Below are positions 1 to 7,147 of a stretch of 9,933 bases of DNA, piece by piece. The stretch spans positions 1-9,933 of the forward strand of contig JALSNL010000337.1 of assembly GCA_026987055.1 (NCBI GenBank), read 5' to 3'. Within the stretch, counting starts at the first letter, position 1. Each line of letters starts with the position of its first letter. The translations under genes and the position numbers were made by a program. This DNA is from Melioribacteraceae bacterium (lineage in GTDB: Bacteria > Bacteroidota > Ignavibacteria > Ignavibacteriales > Melioribacteraceae). The notes under the pieces were generated by a model. That model was given only the letters and a program-made list of their open reading frames with translations. It was not told the DNA's origin and did no database searches.

Positions 1-1
1 A

Positions 2-175
2 GGAGAAAGTTCGCAACGGGTGGTTTTTAATATTGGCGGTAATAAATACAGAATGATTTGCAGTTATTATTTCGGAAAGAAGAGTGTACATCTTTTTGTC
101 AAATGGATTGGGACACATTCCGAATATACAAAATTATGCAATGCAAAAAAACAATATACAATTGATATTTATTGA
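2..175 (+). CDS. higB: HigB-family mRNA interferase toxin, 3' end only (5' cut by window edge)
   Basis: Reading frame 2 is open from the window edge to a TGA at 173-175 and encodes the last 57 residues of a RelE/HigB-type toxin. It contains RVVFNIGGNKYRMI, followed by a hydrophobic strand and WIGTHSEYTKL, and ends QYTIDIY. These are the hallmark C-terminal blocks of HigB toxins, which cleave mRNA on translating ribosomes. Full-length members are about 95-105 residues, so roughly 40 N-terminal residues lie outside the window; nothing indicates that the gene is broken. The stop lies 15 bp before the antitoxin ATG, giving the toxin-first order typical of higBA. In such operons the antitoxin usually represses the shared promoter, which here would be off the left edge. 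Confidence 0.9.
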   Translation, partial: GESSQRVVFNIGGNKYRMICSYYFGKKSVHLFVKWIGTHSEYTKLCNAKKQYTIDIY

Positions 176-180
176 GATTT

Positions 181-184
181 GGAG
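181..184 (+). promoter_or_regulatory. Ribosome binding site of higA
   Basis: GGAG lies six bases before the ATG at 191. It favours that start over an in-frame TTG at 179, which would put the GGAG inside the coding sequence. It sits just after the higB stop, so the antitoxin can be re-initiated from the same mRNA. Confidence 0.6.
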
Positions 185-190
185 ATTAAA

Positions 191-625
191 ATGAATTCGT
201 TAAAATATACTATTATTAAGAATAAAAAACAGTATAACAAGTATTGTAATATATTGGAGAATTTACTGATACAAAGAAAGAAATCACTAAATGATGAGAT
301 AGAACTTCTTACACTTTTAATTGAAAAATGGGATAACGAACATAATTCATTCAATGATATTGACCCGATTGAATTAATAAAATCTCTTTTGGAAGAAAAT
401 AATTTAAAGTCAAAAGATTTAGCAGAAATTTTAGAACTTTCCAAAGGTACGATTTCAAAAATATTAAATTATCAAAAAGGACTTTCTAAAGAAACAATTA
501 GAAAATTAGCCAAACATTTTAATTTATCTCAAGAAGCATTTAATCGTCCTTATAAATTGAAAGAACAAATTCGAACAACACGTCCGTTAAAAAGAAAACG
601 AAAGTTAAGCACTCAACATTATTAA
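191..625 (+). CDS. higA: HigA-type antitoxin, XRE-family helix-turn-helix protein
   Basis: This 144-residue protein matches the HigA antitoxin architecture. The N-terminal helical part (about 1-57) has the 'DEIELLTLLIEKWDNEH' block and a following 'DPIELIK' segment, both typical of the family. It is followed by a Cro/C1-type HTH domain at about 60-115, with the recognition segment near LSKGTISKILN and then GLSKETIRKLAKHFNL. HigA binds and neutralises HigB and represses the operon through the HTH. The tail (about 122-144) is strongly basic and rich in Arg/Lys, an extension beyond the usual HTH end that may contact DNA or the toxin. The gene is paired with the partial higB 15 bp upstream and is convergent with the DUF5916 gene, whose stop lies 19 bp away. 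Confidence 0.9.
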   Translation: MNSLKYTIIKNKKQYNKYCNILENLLIQRKKSLNDEIELLTLLIEKWDNEHNSFNDIDPIELIKSLLEENNLKSKDLAEILELSKGTISKILNYQKGLSKETIRKLAKHFNLSQEAFNRPYKLKEQIRTTRPLKRKRKLSTQHY

Positions 626-644
626 AGAAACCCAAATTATTTTT

Positions 645-2810
645 TCAATACCACAAACCGTAACTAAGCTTAACAATAAATTGATTGGAATCGAACTGCC
701 ATCTGTTGCGGGTAATTTTATTTATGTTATGATTATAAACAATATACAAATCCGTAAGCGGCGTAATAGTCCAACGCATACGTGTGTTGCTTCCGAACAA
801 TTTGCTTTCACTATCATATTGAATGAAACTGCTTAATTGTAAATCGGATGAAAAATTAAGTTGTAATCTACCGCCGAATAAATTTTGTGTAAAATTACCT
901 TCTTTTAATTTTACAATGTTTTTCTCATAATTCAAATCGAAAATAATATTGCTTGTAAAACGCAAACTCATTTCTAGTTCAATTTGGTCTAAAGTACCGG
1001 TATAAAAAGTTCCGAACCACCAAGTAGCTTGTCCGCTTACCGGACGTTTGCTTGCGGATTCAAATTCCATCCGGTATCTGGTAAATTTATATTCGTCCGG
1101 TTTTAAAACAATTCCATCTTCAATTTCGAACGGTTCGTTTAACCTTTCCCCTTTCGGAACAATATTAAATTCAAACCTATCGCCGCTTTCCAAAAGGAAA
1201 TGTATTGGAGCGAAAAAGAATAAATAGCTTTCCCATTGATTATTTAAATCGGTAACGTATCTGAAAAAATTTTCAAAAAAGAATTGCCGTATAAAATTCC
1301 ACTTCGGTCTCGGCATAAAATCCATTCCGAAATTATAACTTTTAATTCCGATACGCGGAACAAAACCAAGTGAAGGTTGAAAAGCATCGCCAATATATTT
1401 ATAGGAAAAAGATATATCAAACAAATCGTTCGGATAATCTATTTTCAATCCATATGATTTTTTATCACCGGTTAAATCCGGTCGATTGCTGTACAATCCC
1501 CAAAGACCAAAAAGAAAATTTTTATCGCCGAATAAGTTACTGATTTGATAAGTAAAATCGCCGCCCAGCACCCAGCTATGTTTTAAGTTTTCCGGGTCAC
1601 CGATTGTAGCTAACAAACCTACATTGGATTGCTGAAAGATATTTTGTTTAATACGAATTACGCCCATATCCGAAGCAGGTACAAGACTATCAACTTTATT
1701 TGTGTGAACATACATTCCGCCAAAGTTTGTATTCCCGATTTTTCCGTTTAGTTTTCCGCCAATTGTAATAGGAACTTGTGTTCCTTTGTACAAACCTATT
1801 TTTCTACTGAAAAACGGTACAATACTTCTACCGCCAAGACCTAAACCGAAATCGTAAATATCGGCACCTTCCAAAAAGAAAGTTCTTTTTTCCGGAAAGA
1901 AAAGAGGAAAGCGTGTTAGGTTTGTTCTTCTGGCATCAACTTCCGTTTCGGCAAAATCCGTATTGATTGTTAAAGTTGCGGAAATATCCGGCGTAATTCT
2001 TTTTGTAATATCTCCGCTTAAATCTTTATCAAAAACAACTGCGGAACCATAGTTTTTATGGAAGCCGGCAGTAGGAGAAATTTTCATAAGCAAACCGTAA
2101 CCCAAATTAAAATCGGGCAAGTTTGTTATTTTACCGGCATTGTTTAAGCTAATAACTTTATAATTCCTTTTAGTAGCGGTCCATCTGTCTTTTTCCAACA
2201 ATCTGGCAATTCTTCTTTCAAAATTAAAACCCCATTGATGTAAACCTTTTTTAAAACTTAACGACTTAACGGGAATAATTATTTCCGCACTCCAACCGGT
2301 TTTGTTTATAGAAGTACGTGCATCCCAAACACCATCCCAATTGGAATTTTCATCTTCTCCTCTATCGGAAATAATTGCATCGTAACGGGAGCCGAAAGGA
2401 TTTAAGGCAAATACATAACCGTTACGTTTATCAAGATAAGTATCGAAAACAAATTTTATATAATCTTCACCGTTTAGTTCAACATCCCTGGCTTTTGAAA
2501 ATGCAGTAATTTTATTCGGATTGTCATAACAGATTATACCGATAATTATATTTTCTTTATCAGCTAAAATTTTTACAGTTGTTTTATAACTTGGAGCAGA
2601 ATTTTCTTTCGGTTCCACCATTGTTAAATTATTAATAGATGTAGCAGTGTGCCAAAAAGGTTCGTTTAAAATTCCATCTAACCGTAAATCTTCTTTAACT
2701 TGTTTTACAATAATTGTTTTGTCCTTTTGTGCCAAAGATAAAGTTGTTAAAAAACTTAACAATATTGTTACTGTTAAAAGAATATGTTTTAAGTATTTTG
2801 ATGTTTGCAT
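645..2810 (-). CDS. CBM9-like plus DUF5916 outer-membrane beta-barrel protein
   Basis: This 721-residue exported protein has a signal peptide at about 1-28 (hydrophobic core HILLTVTILLSFL, cleavage after SLAQ). A CBM9-like domain follows at about 32-220, with the recognisable 'LDGILNEPFW' opening, 'GYVFALNPFGSRYDA' and 'GWSAEIIIPVKSLSF'. The DUF5916 region (about 230 to the end) carries the signature INTDFAETEVDARRTNLTRF followed by FFPEKRTFFLEG at about 282-315, then many alternating amphipathic strands ending in an aromatic YGLWY, as expected for an outer-membrane barrel. The family's function is unknown; glycan binding or uptake is often assumed from the CBM9-like part, which is inference. 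An in-frame ATG at 2852 would add 14 residues (MEFYCSRKTFLFYN) before the signal peptide. I prefer 2810 because it gives a normal export signal; neither start has a clear ribosome site. It may be a separate transcription unit from the upstream protease gene, 101 bp away. Confidence 0.85.
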   Translation of the reverse strand: MQTSKYLKHILLTVTILLSFLTTLSLAQKDKTIIVKQVKEDLRLDGILNEPFWHTATSINNLTMVEPKENSAPSYKTTVKILADKENIIIGIICYDNPNKITAFSKARDVELNGEDYIKFVFDTYLDKRNGYVFALNPFGSRYDAIISDRGEDENSNWDGVWDARTSINKTGWSAEIIIPVKSLSFKKGLHQWGFNFERRIARLLEKDRWTATKRNYKVISLNNAGKITNLPDFNLGYGLLMKISPTAGFHKNYGSAVVFDKDLSGDITKRITPDISATLTINTDFAETEVDARRTNLTRFPLFFPEKRTFFLEGADIYDFGLGLGGRSIVPFFSRKIGLYKGTQVPITIGGKLNGKIGNTNFGGMYVHTNKVDSLVPASDMGVIRIKQNIFQQSNVGLLATIGDPENLKHSWVLGGDFTYQISNLFGDKNFLFGLWGLYSNRPDLTGDKKSYGLKIDYPNDLFDISFSYKYIGDAFQPSLGFVPRIGIKSYNFGMDFMPRPKWNFIRQFFFENFFRYVTDLNNQWESYLFFFAPIHFLLESGDRFEFNIVPKGERLNEPFEIEDGIVLKPDEYKFTRYRMEFESASKRPVSGQATWWFGTFYTGTLDQIELEMSLRFTSNIIFDLNYEKNIVKLKEGNFTQNLFGGRLQLNFSSDLQLSSFIQYDSESKLFGSNTRMRWTITPLTDLYIVYNHNINKITRNRWQFDSNQFIVKLSYGLWY

Positions 2811-2864
2811 ATTGTAAAATAAAAATGTCTTTCGTGAACAGTAAAATTCCATTAAACCGAAAAT

Positions 2865-2879
2865 AACTTTTGAAAAGTT
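2865..2879. repeat. Perfect 15-bp inverted repeat upstream of the DUF5916 gene
   Basis: AACTTTTGAAAAGTT has seven-base arms around a single central G. It lies about 55-69 bp before the preferred start of the DUF5916 gene, in the gap after the protease gene. The spacing would suit an operator for a dimeric repressor, but in such AT-rich DNA chance is a real alternative. Confidence 0.35.
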
Positions 2880-2887
2880 GCTTTATT

Positions 2888-2919
2888 AAAAAAAGCTCAT
2901 ATAAGTTTAATTTACTTAT
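2888..2919 (-). terminator. Weak candidate terminator overlapping the protease stop codon
   Basis: Read on the minus strand, ATAAGT and ACTTAT can pair around a seven-base loop that includes the TAA stop, and a run of seven T follows about seven bases later. The stem is short and AT-rich and the T run is displaced, so at best this is an inefficient terminator between the operon and the DUF5916 gene. Confidence 0.2.
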
Positions 2920-4615
2920 TCAATATTACAATTTTACCCTTTTTAATTTTTCCGCCGGCTTTGGTAACATAAATATAAACACCGCTTGCCAATTTATTTC
3001 CGTTATTGTCCTGTGCATTCCACGTTACCGAAATTCTATCGCTTAATATAATCTTATGTGTTTGAGAATAAATCAAATTCATATCGGAGGAATAAATATT
3101 TAGTTCCGCTTCACCTGAAATATCCGAGTGTGTAGGAATAAATATTAAAGAATTTGAGTCATAAGTATATGGTTGCGGATACACATATTCTAGTTCATTT
3201 CTATCTGTATTGCTATTGGCAGGTTCATTATTTATAATATATACTTCGCTTATGTTTTGTAACGAACTGCCTTCAACTTTATAATAATAATATCCGTTTA
3301 TTTTGCTTGCACCATCAAATGAATTACTTGCAAGTGTAAAAGTTATTTGATTATAGTTACTTGGATTTGTAGCTGCTGTAATTGCATCGGAATCACTGAA
3401 TATTGATATAACCGTATCCGGTAAATCCTGCGAATTATCTAAAAAACGAATATATCTAATTGATACAGGTTCAATGTTTTTTAAATCTAATGTTTGTTTC
3501 GGTGAGGTAAAATCATATTTATAATATAATTTTATGGAAGGATAATATTCGGCTTCTTCAAAATATTTATTTTTTTTTGTATGATTTTTCGTAAAATAAA
3601 TCCATTCGGCAAATTTTTTAAACTCTTCTTTAAATGAATACCCAAACTCACTAATGGCTTTTGCTATGGCAACAATAGCTCTATTACTATAAGGTTTAGC
3701 CATAAGTTCCCAACTTCTTTTTATAATTGCATCACCTGTATTGGGAACTTCTTTGCCGAATCTTTCACGTAAAAAAATATTCCAAATAGCTAAATCATAA
3801 CCGTTATGTTTGATAAACGATTTTTCCGTATCATCGAAAAAAGAATGGATATAAGAATAATAATCGTTTACTTCATCAAAAACAGTTTCTTCCATTGCCG
3901 TTGAAGTAAGTTCGTGATAATATCTATCATCCAAATAAAGTCCGTAATTTCCCATTTGTATTGTATGATGAAACTCGTGTGCAACTGTTGCTTTAGCCGC
4001 TTCTATACCAAAAGTATTGTAACCTTCACTTTGCTTAAAATCATTATCTATTTGGATGTAGCTTGTATATTTATTATCTCCGAGTGAGCTATCGGTATTT
4101 GTTAAAGCATAGTTGCCTCCGCTCATATCTTGAATATAAATATCCGTTTTATTATCTCCTCCATGCATATTATCTTCCGGCGGCGGCGGATAACCAAGAA
4201 TATTTATTTCGTAATTATATGAAGAATCTAATGCGGCGGAAATAGCAGCTATATTATCGCTAATGCTTTGTCCCGGTAAATATCCCGGTTTGTTATAGCC
4301 GGTAGTATCATAATGAATTCTAAAAAATCCGGATTTGGAAACAATACTTTTTTGCAATGTTGGTCTTGAAAGAATTTTGTTAATTGTTTGCTGCTGTTCT
4401 ATACTAAATTCGTTAAAATGTCTTTTAACATCTGCCGCAAGTCCAAACCCACATTTAATTGGTCGGTTCTTAATTGTTTGAATTGTTTGTCCGGTTTGGT
4501 CTTTAATATTTCTTTCCGGTTTTAATTGTAGAAGAGCATTATACAATGAATCTAAATTTTGCGAAAGTACTGATGATTGCAAAATAACAAACAAAATTAG
4601 AATAATTTTTTTCAT
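2912..4615 (-). CDS. MXAN_6640-type zinc metalloprotease with C-terminal T9SS sorting domain
   Basis: This 567-residue secreted protease begins with a signal peptide (MKKIILILFVILQSSVLSQ, about 1-19). A pro-region or domain follows with 'KCGFGLAADVKRHF' (54-67) and 'GFFRIHYDTTG'. The catalytic HEFHH is at 213-217, matching HExxH: the two His bind zinc and Glu214 is the base. 'STAMEETVFDEV' at about 238-249 probably supplies the third ligand (Glu242 or nearby). This order matches MXAN_6640-family putative metalloproteases. The C-terminal ~92 residues (476-567) form a type A T9SS sorting domain: YPQPY, then SGEAELNIYSSDMNLIYS, a W..QDNNGNKLASGVYIY block and a basic GKIVILNK end. Such a domain directs passage through the T9SS and is normally removed. 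The ATG overlaps the stop of the VCBS-like gene (ATGA), indicating translational coupling. The substrate is unknown. Confidence 0.88.
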   Translation of the reverse strand: MKKIILILFVILQSSVLSQNLDSLYNALLQLKPERNIKDQTGQTIQTIKNRPIKCGFGLAADVKRHFNEFSIEQQQTINKILSRPTLQKSIVSKSGFFRIHYDTTGYNKPGYLPGQSISDNIAAISAALDSSYNYEINILGYPPPPEDNMHGGDNKTDIYIQDMSGGNYALTNTDSSLGDNKYTSYIQIDNDFKQSEGYNTFGIEAAKATVAHEFHHTIQMGNYGLYLDDRYYHELTSTAMEETVFDEVNDYYSYIHSFFDDTEKSFIKHNGYDLAIWNIFLRERFGKEVPNTGDAIIKRSWELMAKPYSNRAIVAIAKAISEFGYSFKEEFKKFAEWIYFTKNHTKKNKYFEEAEYYPSIKLYYKYDFTSPKQTLDLKNIEPVSIRYIRFLDNSQDLPDTVISIFSDSDAITAATNPSNYNQITFTLASNSFDGASKINGYYYYKVEGSSLQNISEVYIINNEPANSNTDRNELEYVYPQPYTYDSNSLIFIPTHSDISGEAELNIYSSDMNLIYSQTHKIILSDRISVTWNAQDNNGNKLASGVYIYVTKAGGKIKKGKIVILNK

Positions 4616-6705
4616 TCGATTTCTTTAAAAGATATACAATAATTTTTAGAATTTGAATAAACAAAATACAGTTTGTTAAATATTATATCTACATAAAAAT
4701 CATTGACATTTTTTACAAATATTTCTTTTACTTTTTCAAATTTATTTTTTTTCCCGTTTAATGTTAGAATAACAAGTTTATTTTTTTTTCTGTTAAAATA
4801 GAGCAGATTTTTTGAGTTTGTTTTTGTATCGTAAAAATATTGAATTTTTTCACGTTCCATATTAGCAAGTATTTCTTCCGTATTAATTTCGTTTTGCTCA
4901 ATCTTTTTCTTTGTTAATGAATATAAAAATGTTTTTCCATCATATTGAATAATAGTATGTGTCAACCGGTTATTGCTGTTTTTAATAAATTTAGCCTTAA
5001 CATTTAACGTATCACTTACCTTAAAACTTAACAAAGGATGTGATGAATTATTAAAATATTTATATAAACTAATTTTTCCTTCGGTTTGTTTCCAATAAAA
5101 AATTTCATCAAAATTTCCAAATGCCGAGCTAATTACCGAAGTATCAATTTGTTCTAATTTACCGGGGACATATTTATTCTTTTTAAAATTGAATTTCTGT
5201 TTAAATAGAATTTTATTCTCACTTTCCAAAACCGTAAAGGACAAATTATTTTTAAATTTGATTTTTTGAATAGGTTTAGCTGAATAAATAAAAATATGGT
5301 TATTAGCTTTTGCAATTTCTCCTATTTTTAATACTTCCAACAATCTGCTATTTTTTTGATAACCGATAATTTGAGATTTTTTATAAAGTACAAAATCGGA
5401 AATCTTATTAAACAAATGGAATTTTTTTAATTTATTTACATTGGATAGAGAATCCATTGCAAAAATTCTTATATCATTATTAACCGTTTCATAAGTTACT
5501 ATAGCGGTTGTTTTATCTTTTTTATTATTTTTTAATCTTATTATTGAAGGTTTTCCTCCTATTGAAAAATTAAAATTCTTTTTGCTGTTATTGCTGTTAT
5601 TGCTGTTAGACAAAATATTAATTTTGCCCAAGCTACTTAAAAGCAGTAAACTTTTTTTTGATGAATCCGTTTTTATTACCACATCGGAAAGCTCATCAAA
5701 TAAATATTTATTTTCATATTTATTTTCTAAAGAATCGGAAAATTCTATAACTGTACGATTATTTGTTTTATCTAAAAAAACTTTTTCATTCAAAGAATCG
5801 GAAGTAACATCGGTAAACAAAACATTATCGGGTGTAAACTCATAGTTAAAAACCTTGTGGTCATTAAACGAATAAACCGAATCGCCAATTAAAATTTCCA
5901 GACTATGTTCTCGGGTTAGTACTAAATCATCAAAATCATCGGAATTATAATTACTTTTTTTTATTCCGGAAAGAGATTCTGTAAATTCCAATTCCCTATT
6001 AAAATTAATTTTGCCACTGGCATAATTTTCATAAAATTTCAAAGAATTATTCAGCATATCAATAAGTACAATATCTTTAAAACCATCCTGATTAAAATCA
6101 ATCATCTCCAAATCTTTTACTACCATTTGGTTTATTAGCTTGTTTGCAGATAATTTATATTTAATATTTTTTACAACAGATAGTCCGTCAAAATTATTCC
6201 CGTAAATCAAGGCTTCATTTTCACCATCATTATTAAGATCAACAATTTTTATTGCAGAAGGATATGAATTAAATTCTATTGTGTTTAATAATTGTAAAGT
6301 ATTCTGCTTTGTAAAAGAAGCTAAACCAACCAAACGTTTGTTACGGGAAATAAAAAGATAATAATCAATTCCGGTTTTTGTTTTGGTTAACCATTTAATA
6401 TCATCAATAGGAAACAAAAAAAACTTGCGGATAGGTTCGGAATATGTTGAATCGGATAAATTTTTATGGAGCACAAAGTTCTTGCGATTATTTCCGCAAA
6501 GAAAAATATCTTGATATCCGTCATTATTAAAATCAAGAAGAACAATTTTTTTATAGCCGGAATATGTTTTAATAGATTCTAATCTGCCAAAGTTATTAAG
6601 AATTACTTGAGCAGATATATTGATGGAAATAAGAAGAAAGAACCCAAAAATAAACTTAAGTTTTTTTTCTGGAAAGCAGGCGCACTCTTCGTCTTTCAAG
6701 AGCAT
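4612..6705 (-). CDS. Exported FG-GAP/VCBS-like repeat protein
   Basis: This 697-residue protein has a hydrophobic signal segment (FIFGFFLLISINISAQ, about 18-33). At least three clear calcium-loop FG-GAP/VCBS motifs follow: DFNNDGYQD (58-66), DLNNDGENE (156-164) and DFNQDGFKD (203-211). Degenerate copies lie near 252-260 (NYNSDDFDD) and 299-307 (DVTSDSLNE). Such repeats usually build a beta-propeller that binds ligands or proteins. The C-terminal half is Lys/Asn-rich with no domain I recognise, and I see no T9SS sorting domain, so it is probably periplasmic or membrane-associated. The start at 6705 has GAAGG seven bases upstream. It gives an unusually long, partly acidic n-region (MLLKDEECACFPEKKLK) and overlaps the thioesterase gene by 50 bp. 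Longer starts at 6726, 6729 and 6771 exist. The stop overlaps the protease start, so the two proteins may work together; that is inference. Confidence 0.75.
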   Translation of the reverse strand: MLLKDEECACFPEKKLKFIFGFFLLISINISAQVILNNFGRLESIKTYSGYKKIVLLDFNNDGYQDIFLCGNNRKNFVLHKNLSDSTYSEPIRKFFLFPIDDIKWLTKTKTGIDYYLFISRNKRLVGLASFTKQNTLQLLNTIEFNSYPSAIKIVDLNNDGENEALIYGNNFDGLSVVKNIKYKLSANKLINQMVVKDLEMIDFNQDGFKDIVLIDMLNNSLKFYENYASGKINFNRELEFTESLSGIKKSNYNSDDFDDLVLTREHSLEILIGDSVYSFNDHKVFNYEFTPDNVLFTDVTSDSLNEKVFLDKTNNRTVIEFSDSLENKYENKYLFDELSDVVIKTDSSKKSLLLLSSLGKINILSNSNNSNNSKKNFNFSIGGKPSIIRLKNNKKDKTTAIVTYETVNNDIRIFAMDSLSNVNKLKKFHLFNKISDFVLYKKSQIIGYQKNSRLLEVLKIGEIAKANNHIFIYSAKPIQKIKFKNNLSFTVLESENKILFKQKFNFKKNKYVPGKLEQIDTSVISSAFGNFDEIFYWKQTEGKISLYKYFNNSSHPLLSFKVSDTLNVKAKFIKNSNNRLTHTIIQYDGKTFLYSLTKKKIEQNEINTEEILANMEREKIQYFYDTKTNSKNLLYFNRKKNKLVILTLNGKKNKFEKVKEIFVKNVNDFYVDIIFNKLYFVYSNSKNYCISFKEIE
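5582..5608. repeat. Three perfect tandem copies of a 9-bp unit inside the VCBS-like gene
   Basis: TTGCTGTTA is repeated three times without mismatch. On the coding (minus) strand this gives a short Asn/Ser-rich linker (SNSNNSNNSKK). Because the unit is a multiple of three, changes in copy number keep the frame and would only alter linker length. Confidence 0.85.
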
Positions 6706-7147
6706 CTTTATACCTTCTTTTTTCATCATCTGTTTCCGGTGTAATTTTAAATGTTTTAATCGGTTTGCCATTTTCGCCTACACTAACAAATGTAAGATAA
6801 GCAGAATTTGTATGGAAATCTTTATGTTTGGAAAAATTTTCTGCAAAGACCTTAACCCCAACTTCCATAGAAGTATTAAACGCACGGTTAACGGAAGCTT
6901 TAAGTGTAACAACATCTCCAAGTTTTATAGGCAAATGAAAATCAATATTATCCACCGATGCGGTTACACAAACTCTTCTTGAATGTTTTGCAGCAGCCAA
7001 CGCAGCACAAATATCAATCCAATGCATCAGTTGTCCGCCAAGTAAATTACCAAGCTGATTTGTATGCTGAGGTAAAACCAATTCGGTCATTGTAATAATG
7101 GAATCTTGCACAGTTCTAATTTTTGTTTTAGCTTGTTGCTTTGCCAT
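6656..7147 (-). CDS. Hotdog-fold acyl-CoA thioesterase (YciA/BACH type)
   Basis: This 163-residue cytoplasmic enzyme is expected to hydrolyse acyl-CoA thioesters to free acid and CoA. The family core is clear: TELVLPQHTNQLGNLLGGQL at 21-40, then MHWIDICAALAAAKH at 41-55. Asn30 and Asp45 are in the positions usually implicated in catalysis. 'ASVDNIDFHLPIKLGDVV' (63-80) and 'NTSMEVGVKVFAEN' complete the hotdog helix and strands. The last ~25 residues are a highly charged, Arg/Lys-rich tail. Length is normal for single-hotdog members, which assemble as higher oligomers. Chain-length preference cannot be read from sequence. The ATG overlaps the bamD stop by one base (TAATG). The 3' end overlaps the next gene by 50 bp and contains a run of eight A (minus strand) just before the stop. 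Confidence 0.88.
   Translation of the reverse strand: MAKQQAKTKIRTVQDSIITMTELVLPQHTNQLGNLLGGQLMHWIDICAALAAAKHSRRVCVTASVDNIDFHLPIKLGDVVTLKASVNRAFNTSMEVGVKVFAENFSKHKDFHTNSAYLTFVSVGENGKPIKTFKITPETDDEKRRYKDALERRRVRLLSRKKT
6713..6717 (-). promoter_or_regulatory. Ribosome binding site supporting the 6705 start of the VCBS-like gene
   Basis: Minus-strand GAAGG within a purine-rich stretch lies seven bases before the ATG at 6705, inside the thioesterase coding sequence. It is the main reason for choosing this start over the upstream ATGs. Confidence 0.45.

Noticed and set aside
179..190. TTG start for the antitoxin four codons upstream of the ATG
   Set aside because: The GGAG at 181-184 is well placed for the ATG at 191 and would be coding if TTG were used.
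169..444. Minus-strand open frame of 91 codons opposite higA
   Set aside because: It lies within the clearly recognised antitoxin gene on the other strand and has a Ser/Phe-rich shadow composition with no family features.
4063..4245. Plus-strand open frame of 60 codons inside the metalloprotease gene
   Set aside because: It is the Tyr/Leu-rich antisense shadow of a well-supported coding region.
5582..5845. Plus-strand open frame of 87 codons starting with a poly-Leu stretch
   Set aside because: The Leu run is just the antisense reading of the 9-bp tandem repeat in the VCBS-like gene; no ribosome site or domain.
6620..6982. Plus-strand open frame of 120 codons across the thioesterase/VCBS overlap
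   Set aside because: It is antisense to the conserved hotdog core and has no recognisable motif.
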